This document shows positions 14,374 to 29,200 of a stretch of 64,000 nt of DNA, in pieces; the first letter of the stretch is position 1; each line of letters starts with the position of its first letter. A program made the position numbers and the translations under genes. The stretch is taken from NCBI GenBank assembly GCA_963662155.1, contig OY759268.1, positions 55,918,457-55,982,456 of the forward strand, given 5' to 3'. The stretch is from Lamellibrachia columna (taxonomy: Eukaryota; Annelida; Polychaeta; Sabellida; Siboglinidae). Below the pieces are notes generated by a model, which was not told the origin of the DNA, ran no database searches, and was given only the letters and a program-made list of their open reading frames with translations.

Positions 14374-15650
14374 TTAGTGTAGAAAAATGTATGCATATAG
14401 AATAAGTTTGGAAGTTGAAACATCGCTTTAGCCATGTACACGTTTCTGGACCCAATTCGGTGAAACAGAATTTCTGGGGCAACAACAGGAATTGGTGGAG
14501 AACGAATTTTAATTATTATATATGGGTAAGCCGCCGTTAACTGCTAAGTCATTAATCCGTATGGTATTGTCAGAATGTGTATATGATACGAAGTCAAACT
14601 TAGGAAATGCTAAGGCCATATCACTTTGAAAACAACGGTTCTCTTCCGATCACCGAAGTTATGCAACGCCGAGAATTTGTTGGTATTTTGATGGGTGACA
14701 GGCTGGGAATACCGGATGATGTATCATTTTTATGTTCGCATTTAACTAGATATATTACCACTGTCGTCGTCGTCGTTGTCGTCATTGTCGACAAAGAGCG
14801 CTTTCCTCGAAATTCGAGTGATAATACCACGAATTTATGTCTTTTTCAAGAAACTCGAACATCATGCCTAATGATCACTTTGTCCTTATGCAACAGGAGT
14901 AACAACTGACATATGGTATCATTTCAAATCTCAGATGCAACTGTGCACAAAAATATCACTTACACTCACTCATTCAGGCAAATTCTGCTCTCACTAATAC
15001 AACCAAACTACACAAATAATTTTTTTCAAGGCACTCTTTATCTAAGTAATGGCGGATGGATTCTGACTGTGGTCCTTGCCCTGCAACCTTACAGGGTCCA
15101 GAATGTGTATATGATACGAAGTCAAACCTAGGAAATGCTAAGGCCATATCACTTTGAAAACAACGGTTCTCTTCCGATCACCGAAGTTATTCAACGTCTA
15201 GCCCTGTTAGTATTTTAATGGGTGACAGGCTGGGAATACCGAATGATGTATCATTTTTATGTTCGCATTTAACTAGATATATTACCACTGTCATCGTCGT
15301 CGTCGTCGTCGTCGTTGTCGACAAAGAGCGCGTTCCTCGAAATTCGAGTGAAAGTATCACGAATTTATGTCTTTTTCACGAAACTCGAACATCGTGCCTA
15401 ATGACCACTGTGTCCATACGCAACAGGTGTAAAAACTGACATATGGTATCATTTCAAATCTCAGATGCAACTGTGCACAAAAAACATCACTTACACTCAC
15501 TCATTCAGGCAAATTCTGCTCTCACTAATACAACCAAACTGCACAAATAATTTTTTTCTAGGCACTCTTTATCTATGTAATGGCGGATGGATTCTGACTG
15601 TGGTTCTTGCCCTGCAACCTAACAGGGTCCACCCACCGATTTTTCACATG

Positions 15651-18600
15651 TTGCTTCCAAAGGTGCTCCGCGGCGCGCGTCAATCCATTGACACATCAAA
15701 AAAACGAAAACAAAATATATCGTCCAGCCTGCAACGAAAACATTTTGGGGCAGTGACAAATAGTAACTGCGCAAATCTCATTTAATATAGCAGAATGTAT
15801 GCTTGAAGATTAAGTTTGGAAGTTAAAACATCGCTTTAGCCATGTACACGTTTCTGGACCCAATTCGGTGGCAAAGTATTTCGGGGCAACAACAGGAATG
15901 GGTGGAGAACGATTTTGCATAGTCTAGTGTTCCAAAAACTCAGCTTAATATCGAAGTTTGCCAGAGAGGTACATGTCAGATAACTCCCTTAAAACGGAAA
16001 CTTTTGTAGACGCTTACTTCAGGAGCGCTTCCCGCTAAGTTAGTATGCTTTACAATCCGTATGGTATTGTCGGAATATATATATGATACAAAATCAAACT
16101 TGGAGAACGAATTTTTATTTATTATATATGGGTAAGCCGCCGTTAACTGCTAAGTCATTAATCCGTATGGTATTGTCGGAATGTGTATATGATACGAAGT
16201 CAAACTTAGGAAATGCTAAGGCGATATCACGTTGAAAACAACGGTTCTCTTCCGATCACCGAAGTTATGCAACGTCGAGCCCTGTTAGTATTTTAATGGG
16301 TGACAGGCTGGGAATACCGGATGATGTATCATTTTTATGTTCGCATTTAACTAGATATATTACCACTGTCGTCGTCGTCGTCGTCGTCGTCATTGTCGAC
16401 AAAGAGCGCTTTCCTCGAAATTCGAGTGATAATACCACGAATTTAAGTCTTTTTCAAGAAACTCGAACATCATACCTAATGATCACTTTGTCCTTATGCA
16501 ACAGGAGTAACAACTGACATATGGTATCATTTCAAATCTCAGATGCAACTGTGCACAAAAATATCACTTACACTCACTCATTCAGGCAAATTCTGCTCTC
16601 AATAATACAACCAAACTACACAAATAATTTTTTTCAAGGCACTCTTTATCTAAGTAATGGCGGATGGATTCTGACTGTGGTCCTTGCCCTGCAACCTTAC
16701 AGGGTCCAGAATGTGTATATGATACGAAGTCAAACCTAGGAAATGCTAAGGCCATATCACTTTGAAAACAACGGTTCTCTTCCGATCACCAAAGTTATGC
16801 AACGTCTAGCCCTGTTAGTATTTTAATGGGTGACAGGCTGGGAATACCGAATGATGTATCATTTTTATGTTCGCATTTAACTAGATATATTACCACTGTC
16901 ATCGTCGTCGTCGTCGTCGTCGTCGTTGTCGACAAAGAGCGCGTTCCTCGAAATTCGAGTGAAAGTATCACGAATTTATGTCTTTTTCACGAAACTCGAA
17001 CATCGTGCCTAATGACCACTGTGTCCATACGCAACAGGTGTAAAAACTGACATATGGTATCATTTCAAATCTCAGATGCAACTGTGCACAAAAAACATCA
17101 CTTCCACTCACTCATTCAGACAAATTCTGCTCTCACTAATACAACCAAACTGCACAAATAATTTTTTCTAGGCACTCTTTATCTATGTAATGGCGGATGG
17201 ATTCTGACTGTGGTTCTTGCCCTGCAACCTAACAGGGTCCACCCACCGATTTTTCACATGTTGCTTCCAATGGTGCTCCGCGGCGCGCGTCAATCCATTG
17301 ACACATCAAAAAAAGGAAAACAAAATATATCGTCCAGCCTGTAACGAAAACATTTTGGGGCAGTGACAAATAATAACTGCGCAAAGCTCATTTAATATAG
17401 CAGAATGTATACTTGAAGATTAAGTTTGGAAGTTTAAACATCGCTTTAGCCATGTACACGTTTCTAGACCCAATTCGGTGGCAAAGTATTTCGGGGCAAC
17501 AACAGGAATGGGTGGAGAACGATTTTGCATAGTCTAGTTGTTCCAAAAACTCAGCTTAATATCGAAGTTTGCTAGAGAGGTACATGTCAGATAACTCCCT
17601 TAAAACGGAAACCTTTGTAGACGCTTACTTCAGGAGCGCTTCCCGCTAAGTTAGTATGCTTTTCAATCCGTATGGTATTGTCGGAATATTTATATGATAC
17701 AAAATCAAACTTGGAGAACGAATTTTAATTATTATATATGGGTAAGCCGCCGTTAACTGCTAAGTCATTAATCCGTATGGTATTGTCGGAATGTGTATAT
17801 GATACGAAGTCAAACTTAGGAAATGCTAAGGCGATATCACGTTGAAAACAACGGTTCTCTTCCGATCACCGAAGTTATGCAACGTCGAGCCCTGTTAGTA
17901 TTTTAATGGGTGACAGGCTGGGAATACCGGATGATGTATCATTTTTATGTTCGCATTTAACTAGATATATTACCACTGTCGTCGTCGTCGTCGTTGTCGT
18001 CGTCGTCATTGTCGACAAAGAGCGCTTTCCTCGAAATTCGAGTGATAATACCACGAATTTATGTCTTTTTCAAGAAACTCGAACATCATGCCTAATGATC
18101 ACTTTGTCCTTATGCAACAGGAGTAACAACTGACATATGGTATCATTTCAAATCTCAGATGCAACTGTGCACAAAAATATCACTTACACTCACTCATTCA
18201 GGCAAATTCTGCTCTCACTAATACAACCAAACTACACAAATAATTTTTTTCAAGGCACTCTTTATCTAAGTAATGGCGGATGGATTCTGACTGTGGTCCT
18301 TGCCCTGCAACCTTACTGGGTCCAGAATGTGTATATGATACGAAGTCAAACCTAGGAAATGCTAAGGCCATATCACTTTGAAAACAACGGTTCTCTTCCG
18401 ATCACCGAAGTTATGCAACGTCTAGCCCTGTTAGTATTTTAATGGGTGACAGGCTGGGAATACCGAATGATGTATCATTTTTATGTTCGCATTTAACTAG
18501 ATATTTTACCACTCTCATCGTTGTCGTCGTCGTCGTCGTTGTCGACAAAGAGCGCGTTCCTCGAAATCCGAGTGAAAGTATCACGAATTTATGTCTTTTT

Positions 18601-20120
18601 CACGAAACTCGAACATCGTGCCTAATGACCACTGTGTCCATACGCAACAGGTGTAAAAACTGACATATGGTATCATTTCAAATCTCAGATGCAACTGTGC
18701 ACAAAAAACATCACTTACACTCACTCATTCAGACAAATTCTGCTCTCACTAATACAACCAAACTGCACAAATAATTTTTTCTAGGCACTCTTTATCTAAG
18801 TAATGGCGGATAGATTCTGACTGTGGTCCTTGCCCTGCAACCTTACTGGGTCCAGAATGTGTATATGATACGAAGTCAAACCTAGGAAATGCTAAGGCCA
18901 TATCACTTTGAAAACAACGGTTCTCTTCCGATCACCGAAGTTATGCAACGTCTAGCCCTGTTAGTATTTTAATGGGTGACAGGCTGGGAATACCGAATGA
19001 TGTATCATTTTTATGTTCGCATTTAACTAGATATATTACCACTCTCATCGTCGTCGTCGTCGTCGTCGTTGTCGACAAAGAGCGCGTTCCTCGAAATCCG
19101 AGTGAAAGTATCACGAATTTATGTCTTTTTCACGAAACTCGAACATCGTGCCTAATGACCACTGTGTCCATACGCAACAGGTGTAAAAACTGACATATGG
19201 TATCATTTCAAATCTCAGATGCAACTGTGCACAAAAAACATCACTTACACTCACTCATTCAGACAAATTCTGCTCTCACTAATACAACCAAACTGCACAA
19301 ATAATTTTTTCTAGGCACTCTTTATCTATGTAATGGCGGATGGATTCTGACTGTGGTTCTTGCCCTGCAACCTAACAGGGTCCACCCACCGATTTTTCAC
19401 ATGTTGCTTCCAATGGTGCTCCGCGGCGCGCGTCAATCCATTGACACTTCAAAAAAAGGAAAACAAAATATATCGTCCAGCCTGCAACGAAAACATTTTG
19501 GGGCAGTGACAAATAGTAACTGCGCAAAGCTCATTTAATATAGCAGAATGTATGCTTGAAGATTAAGTTTGGAAGTTTAAACATCGCTTTAGCCATGTAC
19601 ACGTTTCTGGACCCAATTCGGTGGCAAAGTATTTCGGGGCAACAACAGGAATGGGTGGAGAACGATTTTGCATAGTCTAGTTGTTCCAAAAACTCAGCTT
19701 AATATCGAAGTTTGCCAGAGAGGTACATGTCAGATAACTCCCTTAAAACGGAAACTTTTGTAGACGCTTACTTCAGGAGCGCTTCCCGCTAAGTTAGTAT
19801 GCTTTACAATCCGTATGGTATTGTCGGAATATATATATGATACAAAATCAAACTTGGAGAACGAATTTTAATTATTATATATGGGTAAGCCGCCGTTAAC
19901 TGCTATGTCATTAATCCGTATGGTATTGTCGGAATGTGAATATGATACGAAGTCAAACTTAGGAAATGCTAAGGCCATATCACGTTGAAAACAACGGTTC
20001 TCTTCCGATCACCGAAGTTATGCAACGTCGAGCCCTGTTAGTATTTTAATGGGTGACAGGCTGGGAATACCGGATGATGTATCATTTTTATGTTCGCATT
20101 TAACTAGATATATTACCACT

Positions 20121-20151
<31 letters not shown>

Positions 20152-21300
20152 TTGTCGACAAAGAGCGCTATCCTCGAAATTCGAGTGATAATACCACGAA
20201 TTTATGTCTTTTTCAAGAAACTCGAACATCATGCCTAATGATCACTTTGTCCTTATGCAACAGGAGTAACAACTGACATATGGTATCATTTCAAATCTCA
20301 GATGCAACTGTGCACAAAAATATCACTTACACTCACTCATTCAGGCAAATTCTGCTCTCACTAATACAACCAAACTACACAAATAATTTTTTTCAAGGCA
20401 CTCTTTATCTAAGTAATGGCGGATGGATTCTGACTGTGGTCCTTGCCCTGCAACCTTACTGGGTCCAGAATGTGTATATGATACGAAGTCAAACCTAGGA
20501 AATGCTAAGGCCATATCACTTTGAAAACAACGGTTCTCTTCCGATCACCGAAGTTATGCAACGTCTAGCCCTGTTAGTATTTTAATGGGTGACAGGCTGG
20601 GAATACCGAATGATGTATCATTTTTATGTTCGCATTTAACTAGATATATTACCACTGTCATCGTCGTCGTCGTCGTCGTCGTTGTCGACAAAGAGCGCGT
20701 TCCTCGAAATCCGAGTGAAAGTATCACGAATTTATGTCTTTTTCACGAAAATCGAACATCGTGCCTAATGACCACTGTGTCCATACGCAACAGGTGTAAA
20801 AACTGACATATGGTATCATTTCAAATCTCAGATGCAACTGTGCACAAAAAACATCACTTACACTCACTCATTCAGACAAATTCTGCTCTCACTAATACAA
20901 CCAAACTGCACAAATAATTTTTTCTAGGCACTCTTTATCTATGTAATGGCGGATGGATTCTGACTGTGGTTCTTGCCCTGCAACCTAACAGGGTCCACCC
21001 ACCGATTTTTCACATGTTGCTTCCAATGGTGCTCCGCGGGGCGCGTTAATCCATTGACACATCAAAAAAAGGAAAACAAAATATATCGTCCAGCCTGCAA
21101 CGAAAACATTTTGGGGCAGTGACAAATAGTAACTGCGCAAAGCTCATTTAATATAGCAGAATGTATGCTTGAAGATTAAGTTTGGAAGTTTAAACATCGC
21201 TTTAGCCATGTACACGTTTCTGGACCCAATTCGGTGGCAAAGTATTTCGGGGCAACAACAGGAATGGGTGGAGAACGATTTTGCATAATCTAGTTGTTCC
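15651..21300. repeat. B-type satellite, 1,611-bp dimers with one extra short unit
   Basis: The landmark AAAATATATCGTCCAGCC occurs near 15,711, 17,322, 19,466 and 21,078, giving periods of about 1,611, 2,144 and 1,612 bp. The 2,144-bp interval contains an additional short unit of about 530 bp (GGTGACAGGCTG at both about 18,444 and 18,974). Long units here are about 1,081 bp and include the CATAGTCTAGTTGTTCC to GGAGAACGAATTTT segment missing from A-type long units. The units are more diverged from each other than A-type dimers are. Confidence 0.9.
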
Positions 21301-22235
21301 AAAAACTCAGCTTAATATCGAAGTTTGCCAGAGATGTACGTGTCAGATAATTCCCTTAAAACAGAAACTTCTGTAGACGCTTATATCAGCAGCGTTTCCG
21401 TTCTAAGCAATGGAAAACATGAATGTGGAATTTTAATTATTATATATGGGTAAGCCGCCATTACCCTCGAAGCCAGTATGCTTTACAATCCGTATGGTAT
21501 TGTAGGAATATATATATATGATACGAAGTCAAACTTAGGAAATGCTAAGGCCATATCATGTTTAAAACAACATTTCTCTTCCGATCACCGAAGTTATGCA
21601 AAGTCGAGACCTGTTAGTATTTTGATGGGTGACAGGCTGCGAATACCGGATGATGTATCATTTTTACGTTCGCATTTAACTAGATATATTACCACTGTCA
21701 TCGTCGTCGTCGTCGTTGTCGAGAAATAGCGTTTTCCTCGAAATTCGGGTGAAAGTATCACGAATTTATGTCTTTTTCACGAAACTCGAACATCGTGCCT
21801 AATGACCACTGTGTCCATACGCAACATGTGTAAAAACTGACAAATGGTATCATTTCAAATCTCAGATGCAACTGTGCAGAAAAAACATCACTTACACTCA
21901 CTCATTCAGACAAATTCTGCTCTCACCAATGCAACCAATCTGCACAAATAATTTTGTCTAGGCACTCTTTATCTATGTAATGGCGGATGGATTCTGACTG
22001 TGGTCCTTGCCCTGCAACCTTAGAGGGACCACACACCGATTTCTCACATGTTGCTTCCCATGGTGCTCCGCGACGCGCTTCAATCCATTGAAACATAAAC
22101 ACATTTAAAAAAAATATATCGCCCAGCCTGCAACGATAACATTTAGGGGCAGCGACAAATAGTAACTGCGCAAAGCTCATTTAGTATAGCAGAATGTATA
22201 CTTGTAGATTAAGTTTACAAGTTGAAACATCGCTT

Positions 22236-22600
22236 TAGCCATGTAATGACCACTAATGACCACTGTGTCCATATGCAACAGGTGTAAAAACTGACAAATG
22301 GTATCATTTCAAATCTCAGATGCAACTGTGTATAAAAAACGTCACTTACACTCACTCATTCAGACAAATTCTGCTCTCACTAAAACAACCAATCTGCACA
22401 AATAATTTTTTCTAGGCACTCTTTATCTATGTAATGGCGGATGGATTCTGACTGTGGTCTTTGCCCTGCAACCTTACAGTGTTCACCACCGATTTCTCAT
22501 GTGTAGCTTCCCATGGTGCTCCGCGGCGCGCGTCAAACCATTGAAACATAAAAAAAAGAAACAAAAATGATATCGCCCAGCCAGCTTAATATCGAAGTTT
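22236..22600. repeat. Rearranged, internally deleted C-type unit
   Basis: At about 22,240 the unit jumps from GCTTTAGCCATGTA directly into AATGACCACT, which is then repeated as AATGACCACTAATGACCACT. At about 22,580 it jumps from GCCCAGC to CAGCTTAATATCG, skipping the CTGCAACAAAATCATTTAG to AAAAACT segment. Both joints sit at short shared sequences (AATGACCACT, CAGC). This explains the one interval of about 1,270 bp in an otherwise regular 1,035-bp ladder. Confidence 0.75.
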
Positions 22601-25600
22601 GCCAGAGAGGTACGTGTCAGATAATTCCCTTAAAACAGAAACTTCTGTAGACGCTTACTTCAGCAGCGTTTCCGTTCTAAGCAATGGTAAACATGAATGT
22701 GGAATTTTAATTATTATATATGGGTAAGCCGCCATTACCCTCGAAGCCAGTATGCTTTACAATCCGTATGGTATTGTAGGAATATATATATATGATACGA
22801 AGTCAAACTTAGGAAATGCTAAGGCCATATCACGTTTAAAACAACATTTCTCTTCCGATCACCGAAGTTATGCAACGTAGAGACCTGTTAGTATTTTGAT
22901 GGGTGACAGTCTGCGAATACCGGATGATGTATAATTTTTATTTTCGCATTTAACTAGATATATTACCACTGTCATCGTCGTCGTCGTCGTTGTCGAGAAA
23001 GAGCGCTTTCCTCGAAATTCGGGTGAAAGTATCCCGAATTTATGTCTTTTTCACGAAACTCGAACATCGTGCCTAATGACCACTGTGTTCATACGCAACA
23101 GGTGTAAAAACTGACAAATGGTATCATTTCAAATCTCAGATGCAACTGTGCACAAAAAACATCACTTACACTCACTCATTCAGACAAATTCTGCTCTCAC
23201 TAAAACAACCAATCTGCAAAAATAATTTTTACTAGGCACTCTTCATCTATGTAATGGCGGATGGATTCTGACTGTGGTCCTTGCCCTGCAACCTTACAGT
23301 GTTCACCACCGATTTATCATGTGTAGCTTCCCATGGTGCCCGCGGCGCGCGTCAATCCATTGAAACATAAAAAAAAGAAGACAAAAATGATATCGCCCAG
23401 CCTGCAACAAAATCATTTAGGGGCAGTGACAAATAGTAAATGCGCAAAGCTCATTTCGTATAGCAGAATGTATGCTTGTAGATTAAGTTTGGAAGTTGAA
23501 ACATCGCTTTAGCCATGTACACGTTTCTGGACCCGATTCGGTGACAAATTATTTGGGGCAACAACAGGAATGGGTGGAGAACGATTTTGCATAGTCTAGT
23601 TGTTCCAAAAACTCAGCTTAATATCGAAGTTTGCCAGAGGGGTACGTGTCAGATAATTCCCTTAAAACAGAAACTTCTTTAGACGCTTACTTCAGCAGCG
23701 TTCCGTTCTAAGCAATGGAAAACATGAATGTGGAATTTTAATTATTATATATGGGTAAGCTGTCATTATTCTCTAAGGCAGTATGCTTTACAATCCGTAT
23801 GGTATTGTAGGAATATATATATGATACGAAGTCAAACTTAGGAAATGCTAAGGACATATCACGTTGAAAACAACGGTTGTCTTCCGATCACCGAAGTTAT
23901 GCAACATCGAGACCTGTTAGTATTTTGATGGGTGACAGGCTGCGAATACCGGATGATGTATAATTTTTATGTTCGCATTTAACTAGATATATTACCACTG
24001 TCATCGTCGTCGTCGTCGTCGTTGTCGAGAAAGAGCGCTTTCCTCGAAATTCGGGTGAAAGTATCACGAATTTATGTCTTTTTCACGAAACTCGAACATC
24101 GTGCCTAATGACCACTGTGTCCATACGCAACATGTGTAAAAACTGACAAATGGTATCATTTCAAATCTCAGATGCAACTGTGCAAAAAAAACATCACTTA
24201 CACTCACTCATTCAGACAAATTCTGCTCTCACTAATACAACCAATCTGCAAAAATCATTTTTTCTAGGCACTCTTTATCTATGTAATGGCGGATGGATTC
24301 TGACTGTGGTCCTTGCCCTGCAACTTTAAAGGGACCACACACCGATTGATCACATGTTGCTTCCCATTGTGCTCCGCGGCGCGCTTCAATCCATTGAAAC
24401 ATAAAAAAAAGAAAACAAAATGATATCGCCCAGCCTGCAACAAAATCATTTAGGGGCAGTGACAAATAGCAAATGCGCAAAGCTCATTTCGTATAGCAGA
24501 ATGTATGCTTGTAGATTAAGTTTGGAAGTTGAAACATCGCTTTAGCCATGTACACGTTTCTGGATCCAAATCGGTGACAATTTATTTCGGGGCAACAACA
24601 GGAATGGGTGGAGAACGATTTTGCATAATCTAGTTGTTCCAAAAACTCAGCTTAATATCGAAGTTTGCCAGAGGGGTACGTGTCAGATAATTCCATTAAA
24701 ACAGAAACTTCTGTAGACGCTTACTTCAGCAGCGTTCCGTTCTAAGCAATGGAAAACATGAATGTGGAATTTTAATTATTATATATGGGTAAGCCGCCAT
24801 TATCCTCTAAGGCAGTATGCTTTACAATCCGTATGGTATTGTAGGAATATATGTATGATACGAAGTCAAACTTAGGAAATGCTAAGGACATATCACGTTG
24901 AAAACAACGGTTGTCTTCCGATCACCGAAGTTATGCAACGTCGAGACCTGTTAGTATTTTGATGGGTGACAGGCTGCGAATACCGAATGATGTATCATTT
25001 TTATGTTCGCATTTAACTACATATATTACCACTGTCATCGTCGTCGTCGTCGTAGTCGAGAAAGAGCGCTTTCCTCGAAATTCGGGTGAAAGTATCACGA
25101 ATTTATGTCTTTTTCACGAAACTCGAACATCGTGCCTAATGACCACTGTGTCCATACGCAACATGTGTAAAAACTGACAAATGGTATCATTTCAAATCTC
25201 AGATGCAACTGTACAGAAAAAACATCACTTACACTCGCTCATTCAGACAAATTCTGCTCTCACCAATGCAACCAATCTGCACAAATAATTTTTTCTAGGC
25301 ACTCTTTATCTATGTAATGGCGGATGGATTCTGACTGTGGTCCTTGCCCTGCAACCTTACAGTGTTCACCACCGATTTATCATGTGTAGCTTCCCATGGT
25401 GCCCGCGGCGCGCGTCAATCCATTGAAACATAAAAAAAAAAGAAAAAAATGATATCGCCCAGCCTGCAACAAAATCATTTAGGGGCAGTGACAAATAGTA
25501 AATGCGCAAAGCTCATTTCGTATAGCAGAATGTATGCTTGTAGATTAAGTTTGGAAGTTGAAACATCGCTTTAGCCATGTACACGTTTCTGGACCCAATT

Positions 25601-26294
25601 CGGTGACAAATTATTTCGGGGCAACAACAGGAATGGGTGGAGAACGATTTTGCATAATCTAGTTGTTCCAAAAACTCAGCTTAATATCGAAATTTGCCAG
25701 AGGGGTACGTGTCAGATAATTCCCTTAAAACAGAAACTTCTGTAGACGCTTACTTCAGCAGCGTTCCGTTCTAAGCAATGGAAAACATGAATGTGGAATT
25801 TTAATTATTATATATGGGTAAGCTGTCATTATTCTCTAAGGCAGTATGCTTTACAATCCGTATGGTATTGTAGGAATATATATATGATACGAAGTCAAAC
25901 TTAGGAAATGCTAAGGACATATCACGTTGAAAACAACGGTTGTCTTCCGATCACCGAAGTTATGCAACATCGAGACCTGTTAGTATTTTGATGGGTGACA
26001 GGCTGCGAATACCGGATGATGTATAATTTTTATGTTCGCATTTAACTAGATATATTACCACTGTCATCGTCGTCGTCGTCGTCGTTGTCGAGAAAGAGCG
26101 CTTTCCTCGAAATTCGGGTGAAAGTATCACGAATTTATGTCTTTTTCACGAAACTCGAACATCGTGCCTAATGACCACTGTGTCCATACGCAACATGTGT
26201 AAAAACTGACAAATGGTATCATTTCAAATCTCAGATGCAACTGTGCAAAAAAAACATCACTTACACTCACTCATTCAGACAAATTCTGCTCTCA

Positions 26295-29200
26295 CTAATA
26301 CAACCAATCTGCAAAAATCATTTTTTCTAGGCACTCTTTATCTATGTAATGGCGGATGGATTCTGACTGTGGTCCTTGCCCTGCAACTTTAAAGGGACCA
26401 CACACCGATTGATCACATGTTGCTTCCCATTGTGCTCCGCGGCGCGCTTCAATCCATTGAAACATAAAAATAAAATAAAAAAATATATCGCCCAGCCTGC
26501 AACGATAACATTTAGGGGCAGTGACAAATAGTAAATGCGCAAAGCTCATTTAGTATAGCAGATTGCATGCTTGTAGATTAAGTTTACAAGTTGAAACATC
26601 GCTTTAGCCATGTACACGTTTCAGGACCCAATTCGGTGACAAATTATTTCGGGGCAACAACAGGAATGGGTGGAGAACGATTTTGCATAATCTAGTTGTT
26701 CCAAAAACACAGCTTAATTTCGAAGTTTGCCAGAGAGGTACGTGTCAGATAATTCCCTTAAAACAGAAACTTCTGTAGACGCTTACTTCAGCAGCGTTTC
26801 CGTTCTAAGCAATGGAAAACATGAATGTGGAATTTTAATTATTATAAATGGGTAAGCCGCCATTACCCTCTAAGCCGATATGCTTTACAATCCGAATGGT
26901 ATTGTAGGAATATATATATGATACGAAGTTAAACTTAGGAAATGCTAAGGCCATATCACGTTTAAAACAACGGTACTCTTTCGATCACCGAAGTTATGCA
27001 ACGTCGATACCTTGTTAGTATTTTGATGGGTGACAGGCTGGGAATACCGGATGATGTATCATTTTTATATTCGCATTTAACTACATATATTACCACTGTC
27101 ATCGTCGTCGTCGTCGTTGTCGAGAAAGAGCGCTTTCCTCGAAATTCGGGTGAAAGTATCACGAATTTATGTCTTTTTCACGAAACTCGAACATCGTGCC
27201 TAATGACCACTGTGTCCATACGCAACATGTGTAAAAACTGACAAATGGTATCATTTCAAATCTCAGATGCAACTGTACAGAAAAAACATCACTTACACTC
27301 GCTCATTCAGACAAATTCTGCTCTCACCAATGCAACCAATCTGCACAAATAATTTTTTCTAGGCACTCTTTATCTATGTAATGGCGGATGGATTCTGACT
27401 GTGGTGCTTGCCCTGCAACCTTACAGTGTTCACCACCGATTTATCATGTGTAGCTTCCCATGGTGCCCGCGGCGCGCGTCAATCCATTGAAACATAAAAA
27501 AAAGAAGAAAAAAATGATATCGCCCAGCCTGCAACAAAATCATTTAGGGGCAGTGACAAATAGTAAATGCGCAAAGCTCATTTCGTATAGCAGAATGTAT
27601 GCTTGTAGATTAAGTTTGGAAGTTGAAACATCGCTTTAGCCATGTACACGTTTCTGGACCCAATTCGGTGACAAATTATTTCGGGGCAACAACAGGAATG
27701 GGTGGAGAACGATTTTGCATAATCTAGTTGTTCCAAAAACTCAGCTTAATATCGAAATTTGCCAGAGGGGTACGTGTCAGATAATTCCCTTAAAACAGAA
27801 ACTTCTGTAGACGCTTACTTCAGCAGCGTTCCGTTCTAAGCAATGGAAAACATGAATGTGGAATTTTAATTATTATATATGGGTAAGCTGTCATTATTCT
27901 CTAAGGCAGTATGCTTTACAATCCGTATGGTATTGTAGGAATATATATATGATACGAAGTCAAACTTAGGAAATGCTAAGGACATATCACGTTGAAAACA
28001 ACGGTTGTCTTCCGATCACCGAAGTTATGCAACATCGAGACCTGTTAGTATTTTGATGGGTGACAGGCTGCGAATACCGGATGATGTATAATTTTTATGT
28101 TCGCATTTAACTAGATATATTACCACTGTCATCGTCGTCGTCGTCGTCGTTGTCGAGAAAGAGCGCTTTCCTCGAAATTCGGGTGAAAGTATCACGAATT
28201 TATGTCTTTTTCACGAAACTCGAACATCGTGCCTAATGACCACTGTGTCCATACGCAACATGTGTAAAAACTGACAAATGGTATCATTTCAAATCTCAGA
28301 TGCAACTGTGCAAAAAAAACATCACTTACACTCACTCATTCAGACAAATTCTGCTCTCACTAATACAACCAATCTGCAAAAATCATTTTTTCTAGGCACT
28401 CTTTATCTATGTAATGGCGGATGGATTCTGACTGTGGTCCTTGCCCTGCAACTTTAAAGGGACCACACACCGATTGATCACATGTTGCTTCCCATTGTGC
28501 TCCGCGGCGCGCTTCAATCCATTGAAACATAAAAATAAAATAAAAAAATATATCGCCCAGCCTGCAACGATAACATTTAGGGGCAGTGTCAAATAGTAAA
28601 TGCGCAAAGCTCATTTAGTATAGCAGATTGCATGCTTGTAGATTAAGTTTACAAGTTGAAACATCGCTTTAGCCATGTACACGTTTCAGGACCCAATTCG
28701 GTGACAAATTATTTCGGGGCAACAACAGGAATGGGTGGAGAACGATTTTGCATAATCTAGTTGTTCCAAAAACACAGCTTAATTTCGAAGTTTGCCAGAG
28801 AGGTACGTGTCAGATAATTCCCTTAAAACAGAAACTTCTGTAGACGCTTACTTCAGCAGCGTTTCCGTTCTAAGCAATGGAAAACATGAATGTGGAATTT
28901 TAATTATTATAAATGGGTAAGCCGCCATTACCCTCTAAGCCGATATGCTTTACAATCCGAATGGTATTGTAGGAATATATATATGATACGAAGTTAAACT
29001 TAGGAAATGCTAAGGCCATATCACGTTTAAAACAACGGTACTCTTTCGATCACCGAAGTTATGCAACGTCGATACCTTGTTAGTATTTTGATGGGTGACA
29101 GGCTGGGAATACCGGATGATGTATCATTTTTATATTCGCATTTAACTAGATATATTACCACTGTCATCGTCGTCGTCGTCGTCGTCGTTGTCGAGAAAGA

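Larger units (their letters stand above)
1099..15650. repeat. A-type satellite, 1,409-bp long+short dimer array
   Basis: Landmarks recur every 1,409-1,412 bp about ten times; for example the block starting near 1,922 returns near 3,331, 6,149, 7,558, 10,377, 11,786 and 14,607. Each dimer is an 879-bp long unit and a 530-bp short unit sharing about 500 bp (GGTGACAGGCTG, the GTC tract, CTCGAAATTCGAG, ATGGCGGATGGATTCTGAC). The short unit jumps from GGGTCCA directly to GAATGTGTATATG and so skips the TCCACCCACCGATT to GTATGGTATTGTC segment. The long unit lacks about 200 bp present in B-type units. Reading frames inside (V-rich peptides from the GTC tract) recur on both strands with no coding signature, so I treat this as satellite DNA. 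Confidence 0.95.
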
